From assembly GCF_000521215.1 (NCBI RefSeq), contig NZ_KI928919.1, positions 400,939 to 464,938 on the forward strand: a stretch of 64,000 bases of DNA, written 5' to 3'. The DNA comes from Labrenzia sp. DG1229. GTDB taxonomy: Bacteria; Pseudomonadota; Alphaproteobacteria; Rhizobiales; Stappiaceae. The position numbers were made by a program, and so were the translations under genes. This document shows positions 40,968-49,208 of this stretch, piece after piece. Position 1 is the first letter of the stretch, and each line of letters begins with the position of its first letter. Below the pieces are notes generated by a model, which was not told the origin of the DNA, did no database searches, and saw only the letters and a list, made by a program, of their open reading frames with translations.

Positions 40968-41051
40968 TTAGCTTGTCATCAGTCGGATGAAATCCGTAAA
41001 ATTCAGAGCCTGACCGTCGTGTCTTCAATTTGTCTGGAGCAAAAATACCAA

Positions 41052-42605
41052 ATGACATTCGAAACCGGAAAATCCGAAGCGGCCCTCCTTTCGCCCGAGG
41101 AAATGGGACGCGCGGACAAGCTGACTATCGAGAGCGGTGTGCCGGGTATCGTACTTATGGAAAGAGCCGGGCAAGCCGTCGCGCGCGCCGCTGGAGTACT
41201 TGCTGCTCCTGGCGGCAAAGTGCTGGTTTTGTGCGGTCCAGGGAATAATGGTGGCGACGGCTTTATAGCGGCCAGATGTCTTGCGTCCGCCGGATATGCT
41301 GTCAGGATCTTTGTGTTGAAGGATCCTTCCGAGCTAAAAGGAGATGCGGTAGAGGCATTTAAACGACTTGGTCCGGATGTTTGCGATCGATGCGGAATTG
41401 CGGTTGACGTCGATGATATCGCGAGCGATTTCGTCGCGCATCTCAAGTCAACGGACCTTGTCATTGACGCGCTTTTCGGGGCGGGTCTCGACCGGCGGCT
41501 TTCCGGTGTTGTTCTGCAGCTGGTGGAACTCGTCAATCGGTCTTGTGTTCCGGTTCTGGCCGTCGATCTGCCGTCCGGTGTGAGCGGAGCCAGCGGACTG
41601 ATCCTGGGCGGCGCGATCAAGTCGTGTGCGACGATAACATTCTTTCGGGCAAAGCCCGGACACCTTCTTTTGCCTGGAAGGGAACTGTGTGGAGAGACCA
41701 GGGTTGCCGATATCGGCATTCTTGCAGAAACGCTCGAGGAGATCGCCCCTGACACTTTCCACAACAGTCCGGAACTCTGGTTGGGATCCTGGCCATGTCC
41801 GGGGATGAGCGCGCACAAGTATTCCAGAGGACACGCGGTGGTATTCGGTGGGCCGATATCGTCCACCGGGGCAGCGCGCCTGTCAGCAGGTGCAGCGTTG
41901 AGGGCAGGGGCGGGGCTCGTGACGCTTGCTTCCCCTCCAGATGCGATGATGGTGAATGCCTGCCATCTGACCGCTGTCATGTTGAGGAAGGTTTCGGATA
42001 CCAGTTCCGTCTCCGGGTTTCTCGCCGACGAGCGATTGAACGCATTGCTGATCGGACCCGGTTTTGGCGTCGGGGCGACAACCCGCATGGTGGTTGGAGC
42101 GCTTCTGGCCGCCAACCGGGCAACGGTTCTCGACGCGGATGCCTTGACGAGTTTTTCCGAAGATCCGGACACTTTGTTCGGGTTGATAAAGGCGTCTCCC
42201 GCACCGGTGCTGCTGACGCCGCACGAAGGCGAATTTTCCAGGCTCTTTCCCGATATCGCCGGCGACAAGCTTCAACGGGCCCGGTTTGCTGCGGAAAGGT
42301 CCGGTGCCATCCTGATCCTGAAAGGCCCGGACAGCGTCATAGCAGCACCTGATGGCCGAGCAGCTATCAACCGGAATGCGCCTCCCTGGCTGGCTACTGC
42401 CGGGTCTGGTGATGTCCTGGCGGGAATTGCCGTTGGTCTGCTGGCCCAGGGTGTTCCGGGCTTCGAGGCCGGCTGTCAGGCTGTCTGGCTTCACGGGGAG
42501 GCGGGGCAGGAAGCCGGTCCGGGTCTTACCGCGGAGGATCTCGCCCCGGCACTCAAAACAGCGATCCGTGCAGTTGTGGACAAGAGCAGCGTTGGACGCA
42601 GGTGA
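41052..42605 (+). CDS. nnr: Bifunctional NAD(P)HX epimerase/dehydratase
   Basis: The 517-residue enzyme repairs hydrated NADH and NADPH. The N-terminal YjeF_N epimerase domain (residues 10-210) has ERAGQAVAR, VLCGPGNNGGDGFIAAR and VIDALFGAGLDRRLSG. The C-terminal ADP/ATP-dependent dehydratase (ribokinase-like, from about 230) has KYSRGHAVVFGG, LIGPGFGVG, LTPHEGEFSRLFP and TAGSGDVLAGI with the catalytic Asp. I chose the ATG at 41052 over an in-frame GTG at 41019 because family similarity begins there and GGAG lies upstream. Confidence 0.93.
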   Translation: MTFETGKSEAALLSPEEMGRADKLTIESGVPGIVLMERAGQAVARAAGVLAAPGGKVLVLCGPGNNGGDGFIAARCLASAGYAVRIFVLKDPSELKGDAVEAFKRLGPDVCDRCGIAVDVDDIASDFVAHLKSTDLVIDALFGAGLDRRLSGVVLQLVELVNRSCVPVLAVDLPSGVSGASGLILGGAIKSCATITFFRAKPGHLLLPGRELCGETRVADIGILAETLEEIAPDTFHNSPELWLGSWPCPGMSAHKYSRGHAVVFGGPISSTGAARLSAGAALRAGAGLVTLASPPDAMMVNACHLTAVMLRKVSDTSSVSGFLADERLNALLIGPGFGVGATTRMVVGALLAANRATVLDADALTSFSEDPDTLFGLIKASPAPVLLTPHEGEFSRLFPDIAGDKLQRARFAAERSGAILILKGPDSVIAAPDGRAAINRNAPPWLATAGSGDVLAGIAVGLLAQGVPGFEAGCQAVWLHGEAGQEAGPGLTAEDLAPALKTAIRAVVDKSSVGRR

Positions 42606-42687
42606 AAGCATCTTTTCCTTTGACGGGCAAATCTGCAGTGGTATAGAAGCCCCGCTTTAGACGCGGGGTCAAGTGGCCTGGCGCGAT

Positions 42688-42772
<85 letters not shown>

Positions 42773-42850
42773 CTTGCCTTTAGGTAAGTTATTGTTGTAA
42801 AATATGAAATTCAAATTGATTGACGTAAAAAAATACTTTTTGCCAAAAAG

Positions 42851-42898
42851 TGATGTACATTTTGATGTACATTTTGATGTACAAATCGGTGTACATTT
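42851..42898 (+). repeat. Four tandem 12-bp repeats with TGTACA core
   Basis: The unit TGATGTACATTT occurs twice exactly, followed by TGATGTACAAAT and CGGTGTACATTT. Each holds the palindrome TGTACA at 12-bp intervals. They lie just upstream of the probable integrase start (42913) and 80 bases from the tRNA-Leu end, where an operator or integrase arm-site array would be expected. Confidence 0.85.
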
Positions 42899-42912
42899 CC
42901 AAGCCTGCGGGC

Positions 42913-43642
42913 ATGAGTGATCCTGACAGATACCTGAAAAATCGAAATGGAAAGTGGTACTACGTGCGCCGGATTCCAGGGCACGTGCAGGATCTGGCGG
43001 GCCAGTCCCGGACAAGTTTGACCCTAAAAACGGAGTCGCTTGAAACCGCACGTGTGCGCCGTGACGCCATGGTAGAGGCGGATGCCGCCTATTGGGAGAA
43101 GCTCCTGGCGCAATCGCCGGCTGAACAGGCAGAGGCGCGCTACGAGGCCGACAAGGCGCGCTGCATGGCGCTCGGCTTTTGACCACCTTGTCAGCGAAGC
43201 GGCTCCTGAGGAGCTTGTGTCGCGTGCTCTTACCGTTGGAAGAGGATCGGACACATCCAGGACAGCGAAGGCTGATGCGCTGCTCGGAACAGCCAGGCGG
43301 CCGACGATTGCCGTTTCAAAGGCTCTGGAGCTGTTTTTGGCCGAGATTGCGCCGGATCTCATGCGCAACAAGAGCCCGCAGCAAAAGCGGACCTATGAAA
43401 AGGTCAAGCAGCGGGCGGTGAACGATTTCATCGAGATCTGCGGTGATAAGGGCATGGCGGAGATCACGCGTGAGGATGCCGTCAAGTTTCATGGCTGGTG
43501 GCAGAAGCGTGTCACGGAAGAGATCGAGCCGAAATGCTCGCCTAATTCCGGCAACAGGGATGTTGGCAACATACGCAAGCTGTTCGACGACTATTTCAAG
43601 CGTATCGGCGAAGACGATTTACTGCAACACTATAACCAGTAG
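42913..43642 (+). pseudogene. Tyrosine integrase, frameshifted and truncated
   Basis: The N-terminal part (MSDPDRYLKNRNGKWYYVRR, a DUF6538-like start) runs to MALGF and stops at TGA 43180-43182. Removing one T from the four-T run just before it lets the frame go on as DHLVSEAAPEELVSR through a core-binding SAM-like domain (MAEITREDAVKFHGWWQKR) to NIRKLFDDYFKRIGED and a stop at 43642. The catalytic domain with the Arg-His-Arg-Tyr set is missing, so the gene is dead even if the first frameshift is an assembly error. The frame is open upstream through the TGTACA repeats, but those codons are unlikely to be protein. Confidence 0.8.
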
Positions 43643-43651
43643 GGTTGCGAC

Positions 43652-44224
43652 TTGGACGGCGGACTTCAGCTCTACGCGCCTGACGGCAGGCGTCTTTATC
43701 TCAATGGCAGCGAACGATTGTCTTTTCTGGAGGCCGCAGAGCGGTCCCCGGACCGGATACGGCTGCTCTGCCGGGTGATCGCCTATTCCGGCTGCAGGCT
43801 CTCCGAGGCCTTGTCGCTGACGGCTCAGAGCTTCCAGGTGCAAACGGGTGTGGTGTCGATCCGCTCGCCGAAAAAGCGGAACAAGATCGTCTTTCGGAAA
43901 ATCCCGTTGCCGGAAGATCTGGTCCAGGATCTCGGCATGGTGTTTGCGGCCGAGTTCGCCGGCGACCAGGTGGCGCCGCTCTGGTCGGTGTCCAGGTCGA
44001 CAGCCTGGCGGCATCTGAAACACGTCATGGCTGTTGCCGGCATCACCGGACCGCAGGCCAATCCGAAAGGACTGCGGCATGCGTATGGCATCCACGCCAT
44101 CGCCTCGAGCGTGCCGCTGCACATGTTGCAGCGCTGGCTTGGTCATGCTGACATGAAGACGACCGCGATCTATGCTCAGGCGATCGGGCCGGAAGAACGG
44201 CAGATCGCGGCGCGGATGTGGTGA
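43652..44224 (+). CDS. Short tyrosine recombinase (catalytic domain only)
   Basis: The 190-residue product is a stand-alone tyrosine recombinase catalytic domain. It has Arg in SGCRLSEALSL, His-x-x-Arg in KGLRHAYGIHA, a His in LQRWLGHADMKTT and the nucleophile Tyr in TAIYAQAIG, so all key residues are present. It lacks the DNA-binding N-terminal domain of larger integrases. Small recombinases of about this size exist in alphaproteobacteria. It starts at a TTG ten bases after the broken integrase. It could be intact or the displaced 3' part of another integrase. Confidence 0.75.
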   Translation: MDGGLQLYAPDGRRLYLNGSERLSFLEAAERSPDRIRLLCRVIAYSGCRLSEALSLTAQSFQVQTGVVSIRSPKKRNKIVFRKIPLPEDLVQDLGMVFAAEFAGDQVAPLWSVSRSTAWRHLKHVMAVAGITGPQANPKGLRHAYGIHAIASSVPLHMLQRWLGHADMKTTAIYAQAIGPEERQIAARMW

Positions 44225-44227
44225 TGC

Positions 44228-44308
44228 TTAAACACCATTTTTGACAAGGTGGAGAAAGCCAGCAATTACGATCACGATCAACACCACGACGACGATCACG
44301 ATAAGCAT
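44228..44308 (-). CDS. 26-residue hydrophobic membrane peptide
   Basis: The peptide is a single membrane helix (MLIVIVVVVLIVIVIAGFLH) with a basic C-terminal end. A good ribosome site, AAAGGA, lies eight bases before the ATG. It converges on the short recombinase gene. It resembles other small one-helix membrane proteins of unknown role; a type I toxin-like or accessory phage peptide is possible, but nothing proves either. Confidence 0.55.
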   Translation of the reverse strand: MLIVIVVVVLIVIVIAGFLHLVKNGV

Positions 44309-44343
44309 TGGAGTTTCCTTTCGAAGGCGAGGGGCCTTTCTGA

Positions 44344-44676
44344 CTAAATGTCGTTTGGTTTGCCTGGAGGCGGTGGCAACCGGGTCCAGTGAGTGTGGTA
44401 TCCAGGCCAGCCGCCAACCATAAATCGAGCCGCCGGGGTGTCTCCGTTTTCAGCGTGGGTATGGCATTCAACCGTATGACCAAGATCGAGAGGATTGCCG
44501 ACGTAGGGTGCTTCCGGTAGCCAATCGCCATCACGCCAACACCACCAAAGAACATCGCCGTCGCTTTCGTCCCACCAATCAGCGGGAAACGGACCCTGGC
44601 AGGTCTCGATATGCTCTAAATGGTCTTCGAATTTCTGGCTGCATGCGCCGCATTCAAAAAGCATCTGCCGGGCCAT
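44344..44676 (-). CDS. Hypothetical zinc-finger-like accessory protein
   Basis: I do not recognise this roughly 110-residue protein. Near its start CGACSQKFEDHLEHIETC gives a C-x2-C...H...C arrangement that could bind zinc. The middle is very Trp/Asp-rich (WWDESDGDVLWWCWRDGDW) and the end Pro-rich. The start is uncertain (44676 or 44667). It lies in phage-like accessory DNA. Confidence 0.5.
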   Translation of the reverse strand: MARQMLFECGACSQKFEDHLEHIETCQGPFPADWWDESDGDVLWWCWRDGDWLPEAPYVGNPLDLGHTVECHTHAENGDTPAARFMVGGWPGYHTHWTRLPPPPGKPNDI

Positions 44677-44680
44677 CGTA

Positions 44681-44944
44681 GAGCCAGCAATCCCTGCAGT
44701 TCCTCTCGATCTGCCAGAGCTTCGCCTGGTCGGCACGTTCATTTCTGAAGACCGCGGTATTGCTCGCGCCCTGCTCATCGAACCAGAAGGCGGGTCAGAA
44801 GAAGTCTGGGTGGATGAAGACGGGCGATATGCGGACTGGATGCTGACTATCGTAAGCCCGGAAGCCGTGCGGCTGGAGGCGGGATATGAGAGTTTGACGT
44901 TAGAGTTGTGGGTGGGGGAAGAGCTAGAAGCCGCTGCTCAATAA
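44681..44944 (+). pseudogene. Gene remnant resembling a GspC-type HR domain
   Basis: An 87-codon open stretch without a start codon ends at TAA 44942. Its sequence (PELRLVGTFISEDRGIARAL, then VRLEAGYESLTLELW) has the beta-rich pattern of the HR domain of type II secretion GspC/GspN proteins (LxLxGT, then a closing LxxG-LxLxL). I read it as the 3' end of a gene cut off on its left side. Similarity is judged by eye only. Confidence 0.35.
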
Positions 44945-45339
44945 AATTTTCCGGTGTGACCCAATAAACTAAGCATCCATCTCACCCTGAATGAATCTGT
45001 CGTCACAGCCAAAGGTGAACCAGTTGCAAGGAAATTGTCAAACACGTCCACCGCGAACGCTTATGGACAAGCAGCTCGCTGTCGAAGCACGCCGCGGCGA
45101 TTTGAAACCGTTGAAGTGAATTCAGTTGGATTTCGACGAGCGCGCCGTCCATACAATGCTACGCGCGCCCATCGGCGCTACACAATACGCGAAGCTGGAC
45201 GCTCAAAGACAGCTTACACAATCACCAATACGAAATTGAAAATAATGGAATTCAACTCGACTAATATCCAACGGAAAACCCGGGTCGGTTCAGTCACAAC
45301 GTCCTCTTTCGCAAACTCCTGCATGTCGGGGGCCTCTTT
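44945..45339. other. Accessory intergenic stretch
   Basis: A 108-codon plus-strand open frame at 45035-45361 overlaps the next gene, has no ribosome site and an odd Arg/Thr-rich composition, so I do not call it. I see nothing else in this stretch. Confidence 0.45.
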
Positions 45340-45525
45340 TTACTCTTCGCCGAACAGGTGACGGCGCAGGATTATCTTGAGTTCCTGGATTGTAACTGGC
45401 AAGAGATCCGGCCCATCGTCCGGTGATGTTCGGCCGGGTAGCTCAAAGATGTCGCGAATGATCCCGCCGATTAGCTCAGCCCGAACTTTCGGTTCGTCCT
45501 CTGCACCTTCGTAAAAGCGTTGCAT
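45340..45525 (-). CDS. Small acidic hypothetical protein
   Basis: The 61-residue protein starts MQRFYEGAEDEPKVRAELIG after a good ribosome site (AAAGGAAG). It is acidic and mostly helical. I do not recognise a family. Its size and setting suit a phage or island accessory gene. Confidence 0.6.
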   Translation of the reverse strand: MQRFYEGAEDEPKVRAELIGGIIRDIFELPGRTSPDDGPDLLPVTIQELKIILRRHLFGEE

Positions 45526-45606
45526 TTGCTCTTCCTTTTAATCCATGGCAATGCCTATCTGCCTAAGGAGTTTTATTAATCCGCGATACATTCCAGAAAG
45601 ATTTTG

Positions 45607-46134
45607 ATGGCTAGGTCTATTGTTGAAATAATGCAAGAACTCGAAAACGACAAAGAGTACTTGGCGCTTAAAGCGACAAAGGGCAAAGAATTTAGTCGTC
45701 TTGAAAGAATGTTTGCACAGGATGAAGTTGATTTGGTTGAAGAATTGAATAACGCTGGTTTTGATGTTTGCTCAGTATGGGATTTCGTTAATTTAGATAA
45801 TAACTATTACAAGGCCAAGGATATACTTTTCAATCATTTGGAAATAAAACATCATCCTAGAATATTGGAGGGTATTGCTCGCGCTTTGGCAGTCCCTGAA
45901 TTTGGGGGCGATGAAAGACTCTGGGCAACTTTGATCAAGATGTACGTAAATACTCTCCCGGATTCTGAAATCGAGATTTCTGAAGAGCGTGGGCTCCAAC
46001 AGGGGATTGCAACCGCGCTGTCTGTGCTTGCCACTCCCTCGCGCCTCGAAGCTTTGAAGAATCTATTGAAAGAAAATCCAAACAGAGACGGCACCGAGTT
46101 TTTCGAAGAACGAATTGCAGAACTTTCCTCATAA
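45607..46134 (+). CDS. Hypothetical helical-repeat protein of low GC content
   Basis: I do not recognise this 175-residue protein. It appears all-helical, with a pattern reminiscent of HEAT-like repeats (EIKHHPRILEGIARALAVPEFGGDERLWATL in part). Its DNA is clearly AT-richer than the core genome around it, a sign of transfer. Immunity proteins and accessory proteins often look like this, but no toxin gene is beside it. Confidence 0.65.
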   Translation: MARSIVEIMQELENDKEYLALKATKGKEFSRLERMFAQDEVDLVEELNNAGFDVCSVWDFVNLDNNYYKAKDILFNHLEIKHHPRILEGIARALAVPEFGGDERLWATLIKMYVNTLPDSEIEISEERGLQQGIATALSVLATPSRLEALKNLLKENPNRDGTEFFEERIAELSS

Positions 46135-46217
46135 AAGAAATCGCCATAAAATCTTCAACAAAAGGCTTGTTACCGGCATGGCAGCACTGGCCCTGAGAGC
46201 TTTTTCATGACGGGCCT

Positions 46218-46367
46218 CTATTTCTCATCTTCAGAATAGGTGCAGTCAGCGCACGTGATTGCACGCTTGTCGCCGGTGAATTGCTTCCCGCATTTATGGC
46301 ACGCGCACCAATAGTTTCCCGGTGCCCACATGCCTTTCTGCGGTCGCTGATCGCCGTCTTTGAACAT
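46218..46367 (-). CDS. 49-residue Cys/His-rich zinc-ribbon peptide
   Basis: The peptide starts MFKDGDQRPQKGMWAPGNYW and carries CACHKCGKQF and ITCADCTY, two CxxC-type knuckles spaced as in a zinc ribbon. Short proteins with this opening occur in phage and island contexts. An overlapping plus-strand frame (46281-46568) lacks any such signature. No strong ribosome site is seen. Confidence 0.6.
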   Translation of the reverse strand: MFKDGDQRPQKGMWAPGNYWCACHKCGKQFTGDKRAITCADCTYSEDEK

Positions 46368-46557
46368 CTGCCGGGCGGCTTAAGCCAAACCTCAGCGGAG
46401 CATATTGCGCCGAACCTGAACCTATGGCTTTGGCGACCGATCCTGTCTGAGCCTTCGATCTATACTCAGTCAGCCCTTCGCTCATGGGTAACGCTTCAAG
46501 ATGTCATGGACGCCCATGAAGCTTTGGATTTGAAGTCTGCGATTCTGGAGAAGCGGT

Positions 46558-46752
46558 CTAACACCTAGTTCTGCACTTCTGGCAGCGCCAGGAATGCGTT
46601 GAAGATATTATCGCGACGATTGCATAGACGATCAGCCAAAAGCCACCAGTAATCATGGAAAGCACAAGGTGCAGGATATGGTTGGGGCAACTCTTCTCGC
46701 ATGGCATCGGTTCACCGCATGAAGAGCAGTATAGGGTTTGTACCCTTCTCAT
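46558..46752 (-). CDS. Small zinc-ribbon membrane protein
   Basis: The 64-residue protein has an N-terminal CSSCGEPMPCEKSC metal-binding motif, a hydrophobic segment (LVLSMITGGFWLIVYAIVAII) and a C-terminal CQKC. A zinc ribbon next to one or two membrane helices is a known small architecture. The start at MRRVQTLYC has ribosome site GAAAGGA. Its function is unknown. Confidence 0.65.
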   Translation of the reverse strand: MRRVQTLYCSSCGEPMPCEKSCPNHILHLVLSMITGGFWLIVYAIVAIISSTHSWRCQKCRTRC

Positions 46753-46920
46753 TGATCGTCCTTTCAAGCACCGCTCAAAGATGGACGCTAGCCAGGTGAA
46801 ATTCAACCAATGATCGTAGATGAGTTGATTGCCGTTGCCGGTGTGCGGGTGTCCGTCATCAGGTAAATTGAGACATCAAACGGCCTGACTAAAGGAGGGT
46901 CTGGCGCATCTGGATTTCAG

Positions 46921-47901
46921 TTAAGCAGCGGATTTGTCGTGCTGCAAGCGTCGTTGTTTCATGGTCCTCCTTTTGATCTTTTCTCGTTCGAGCAGGATGG
47001 TCTGGCCACGCCCGGTATAGACGTCGGCCGGGGTGAGATTGTTCAGGCTCTCGTGATAGCGCCGATGGTTATAGTATCCGATAAAGGCGTCGACCTGTGC
47101 TTCCAGGTCTTCTGGCAGAAAGTAGTTTTCCAAGAGGATCCGGTTCTTCAAGGTCTGATGCCAACGCTCGATCTTACCCTGGGTCTGCGGGTGATAGGGG
47201 GCACCGCGCGTGTGCGTCATGCCCTTTCCGGCAAGATATTCTGCCAGATCTCCGGAGATATAAGACGGCCCGTTGTCTGAGAGAAGTCTCGGGCGATGGA
47301 CGACGTTGACTTCATCGAGCCCGGAAGCCTCCAGTGCCAGATCGAGTGTGTCCTGAACATCGCTCGCAGCCATGCCGGAACACAGTTTCCAGGCGATGAT
47401 GTATCGGGAGAAGTCGTCCAGCACGGTGGATAGATAGAACCATCCCCAGCCGATCACCTTCAGATACGTAAAATCGGTCTGCCAGAGCTGGTTGGGTGCC
47501 GTGGTTTTCTCCCGGAACTCATCGGCGGCTTTCATCACGATGAAGGCCGGGCTGGTGATGAGGTCGCAGGCCTTCAGAAGCCTGTAAACACTGGCTTCCG
47601 AGACGAAGTAACGGCGTTCGTCAGTGAACTTGATCGCCAGTTCTCTGGGGGATAATTCAGGCTCGTCGAGCGCCATTTCGAGCACCTGCTCGCGCACGGC
47701 ATTCGGGATGCGGTTCCACACGCGGCCCGAGCCGCCGCGCCGGTCCGTGAGCGCGACCTCGCCAAAGCGGCGATAAAGGTCATACCAGCGATAAAAGGTC
47801 GGCCGGGAAACGCCGACCTGTTCCAGTGTTTTCTTCACCGGCTGGTGCGAGGTTTCGACCAGGCGGATGATTTCGAGCTTCTCGGAGGCGGGATATCTCA
47901 T
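46921..47901 (-). CDS. IS3-family transposase OrfB (DDE integrase core)
   Basis: The 326-residue transposase has an HTH-like start (SRPTFYRWYDLYRRFG), an HTH_21-like region, and a retroviral-integrase core with WQTDFTYLKV (D), LLSDNGPSYIS (D) and GKIERWHQTLKNR (E). All three catalytic acids are present and there is no stop or frameshift, so the element may be active. The C-terminus is basic. Confidence 0.92.
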   Translation of the reverse strand: MRYPASEKLEIIRLVETSHQPVKKTLEQVGVSRPTFYRWYDLYRRFGEVALTDRRGGSGRVWNRIPNAVREQVLEMALDEPELSPRELAIKFTDERRYFVSEASVYRLLKACDLITSPAFIVMKAADEFREKTTAPNQLWQTDFTYLKVIGWGWFYLSTVLDDFSRYIIAWKLCSGMAASDVQDTLDLALEASGLDEVNVVHRPRLLSDNGPSYISGDLAEYLAGKGMTHTRGAPYHPQTQGKIERWHQTLKNRILLENYFLPEDLEAQVDAFIGYYNHRRYHESLNNLTPADVYTGRGQTILLEREKIKRRTMKQRRLQHDKSAA

Positions 47902-48269
47902 TCGATATCCTCCCCATCCGCGATCACGCTTTTTTTGAGAACACGGTTTTCCAGCGTCAGGTCGGCCACTACTTCTTTCAGGTCACCCATCTCACGCTTT
48001 AGATCCGTCACTTCACTAGACGTCGCCTGTCGCTCGGTGTCGCCTGAAAGCCGCTTCTTGCCAGCCTCCAGGAACTCCTTCGACCAAGTGTAGTAGAGCC
48101 CCTGCGCGATCCCCTCACGCCGGCAAAGTTCGGCGATCGAATACTCCCCACGCAAGCCTTCCAGCACGATACGGATCTTCTCCTCGGCTGAGAATTTACG
48201 CCGGGTCTTCCGGCGAATGTCTTTTACATGTTTCTCGGCCGATACTTCCGGCCCGGATTTCTGTCTCAT
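47898..48269 (-). CDS. IS3-family OrfA (helix-turn-helix subunit)
   Basis: The 123-residue product has a helix-turn-helix (RRKFSAEEKIRIVLEGLRGE, then IAELCRREGIAQGLYYTWSK) and a leucine-zipper-like tail (LKREMGDLKEVVADLTLENR). It overlaps OrfB by ATGA, which suggests coupling or frameshifted fusion as in other IS3 elements. Confidence 0.9.
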   Translation of the reverse strand: MRQKSGPEVSAEKHVKDIRRKTRRKFSAEEKIRIVLEGLRGEYSIAELCRREGIAQGLYYTWSKEFLEAGKKRLSGDTERQATSSEVTDLKREMGDLKEVVADLTLENRVLKKSVIADGEDIE

Positions 48270-48335
48270 CTTCGCTCCCTTGGCGGGCTACGATCTGCCA
48301 GAAATCCTCCTTAAGCAATTTGACCGATTTGTCTC

Positions 48336-49208
48336 GTGGTCGCTGACGGGGAACACAGTGAGGCATTTGGATTCGCCTTCTTGAACATCGCGACTGCGTG
48401 GTTCTTCGGCCGACTTGGAGTGCCCGAAATCGGACACAAGAGCAAATTTCGAGCTTTTGTCGGAATCAATTCTCTAGTTATCTATTTCGCTTTTACGGTC
48501 GTTCTAAACCTTGCACTCGCACACTATAGAGACGTGGCAGAAGGCTTAACCACAGGCGGTGGTTTGATCGTGATGGAGCGACTTCTTGCTAGACCGTTTC
48601 ACCTAGACGACATCATGTCTTGGATTTTGTTCGGAGTGGGTGCCGCTTTTTCGCTTATTGCTTTCTTGGACGGTTTTTTTTGGACAGACCCCTATCCTCA
48701 ATATGGAGCTGTACAAAGGCGGCTCGAAAAAAGGCGTGTTGTGTACGCTGAAACAAAAAAGAAACTAGTCGACGACCTGAACGACGTTAGAGAGAACTAC
48801 TGTGACCAAATTGACGAAATTAGCCGAGATCTCTCCGATCGAAGGGGCGAGTTTGACGCCATTCTTTCGCACCGATCACGATTGGTTCGCTTGTTCGACC
48901 AACACCAATCCCATTTAGAAGTTTCGTGCAATTCACTGTTAAATATCTACAGGGAAGCAAACCGACGCGCGCGATCAAATAGAGCGCCCAAGCGCTTTTC
49001 ATCACCCTACAAAATCGACCGGGTTCAGGTGGCAGCAAACGTTGAAGGTGAACGCAGGCCAGAAGAGATACGGAGGTGGGTCGCAGACGCTCATGAAATG
49101 CTCAGCCATGAGAACAAGACAATTCACGAGGAATTCGAGACCGCTTTGGAAAACTACGAGCAACTCGATGACTTGATAAAACCCAGTGGAGCCCCGAATG
49201 GCTCGTGA
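48336..49208 (+). CDS. Membrane protein with coiled coil; first gene of the candidate system (possibly 5'-truncated)
   Basis: I do not recognise this 290-residue protein. About three hydrophobic segments occupy residues 11-125 (FVGINSLVIYFAFTVVLNLA, IMSWILFGVGAAFSLIAFLD), followed by a long charged helical region (KRRVVYAETKKKLVDDLNDV, ISRDLSDRRGEFDAIL) that should form a cytoplasmic coiled coil. The frame begins with GTG at the exact edge of the IS3 element, with no ribosome site, so the IS has probably removed the true 5' end. The stop overlaps the next gene by 11 bases. Confidence 0.7.
   Translation: MVADGEHSEAFGFAFLNIATAWFFGRLGVPEIGHKSKFRAFVGINSLVIYFAFTVVLNLALAHYRDVAEGLTTGGGLIVMERLLARPFHLDDIMSWILFGVGAAFSLIAFLDGFFWTDPYPQYGAVQRRLEKRRVVYAETKKKLVDDLNDVRENYCDQIDEISRDLSDRRGEFDAILSHRSRLVRLFDQHQSHLEVSCNSLLNIYREANRRARSNRAPKRFSSPYKIDRVQVAANVEGERRPEEIRRWVADAHEMLSHENKTIHEEFETALENYEQLDDLIKPSGAPNGS

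Larger units (their letters stand above)
46869..48336 (-). mobile_element. IS3-family insertion sequence, complete
   Basis: The element is about 1.47 kb with overlapping orfA and orfB and imperfect terminal inverted repeats: left TGAGACATCAAACGGCC, right (reverse complement) CGAGACAAATCGGTCAA, both followed by AAGGAGG-like blocks. I could not see a clear target-site duplication. Its right end touches the first codon of the membrane operon and its left end interrupts a short open frame at 46810. Confidence 0.85.

Noticed and set aside
42851-42898. Short CRISPR-like array
   Set aside because: The units are 12 bp with no spacers; this is a simple tandem repeat.
45035-45361. 108-codon plus-strand open frame
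   Set aside because: It overlaps a better minus-strand gene, has no ribosome site, and its composition looks random.
46281-46568. 95-codon plus-strand open frame
   Set aside because: It overlaps the zinc-ribbon peptide gene on the other strand, which has clear metal-binding motifs.
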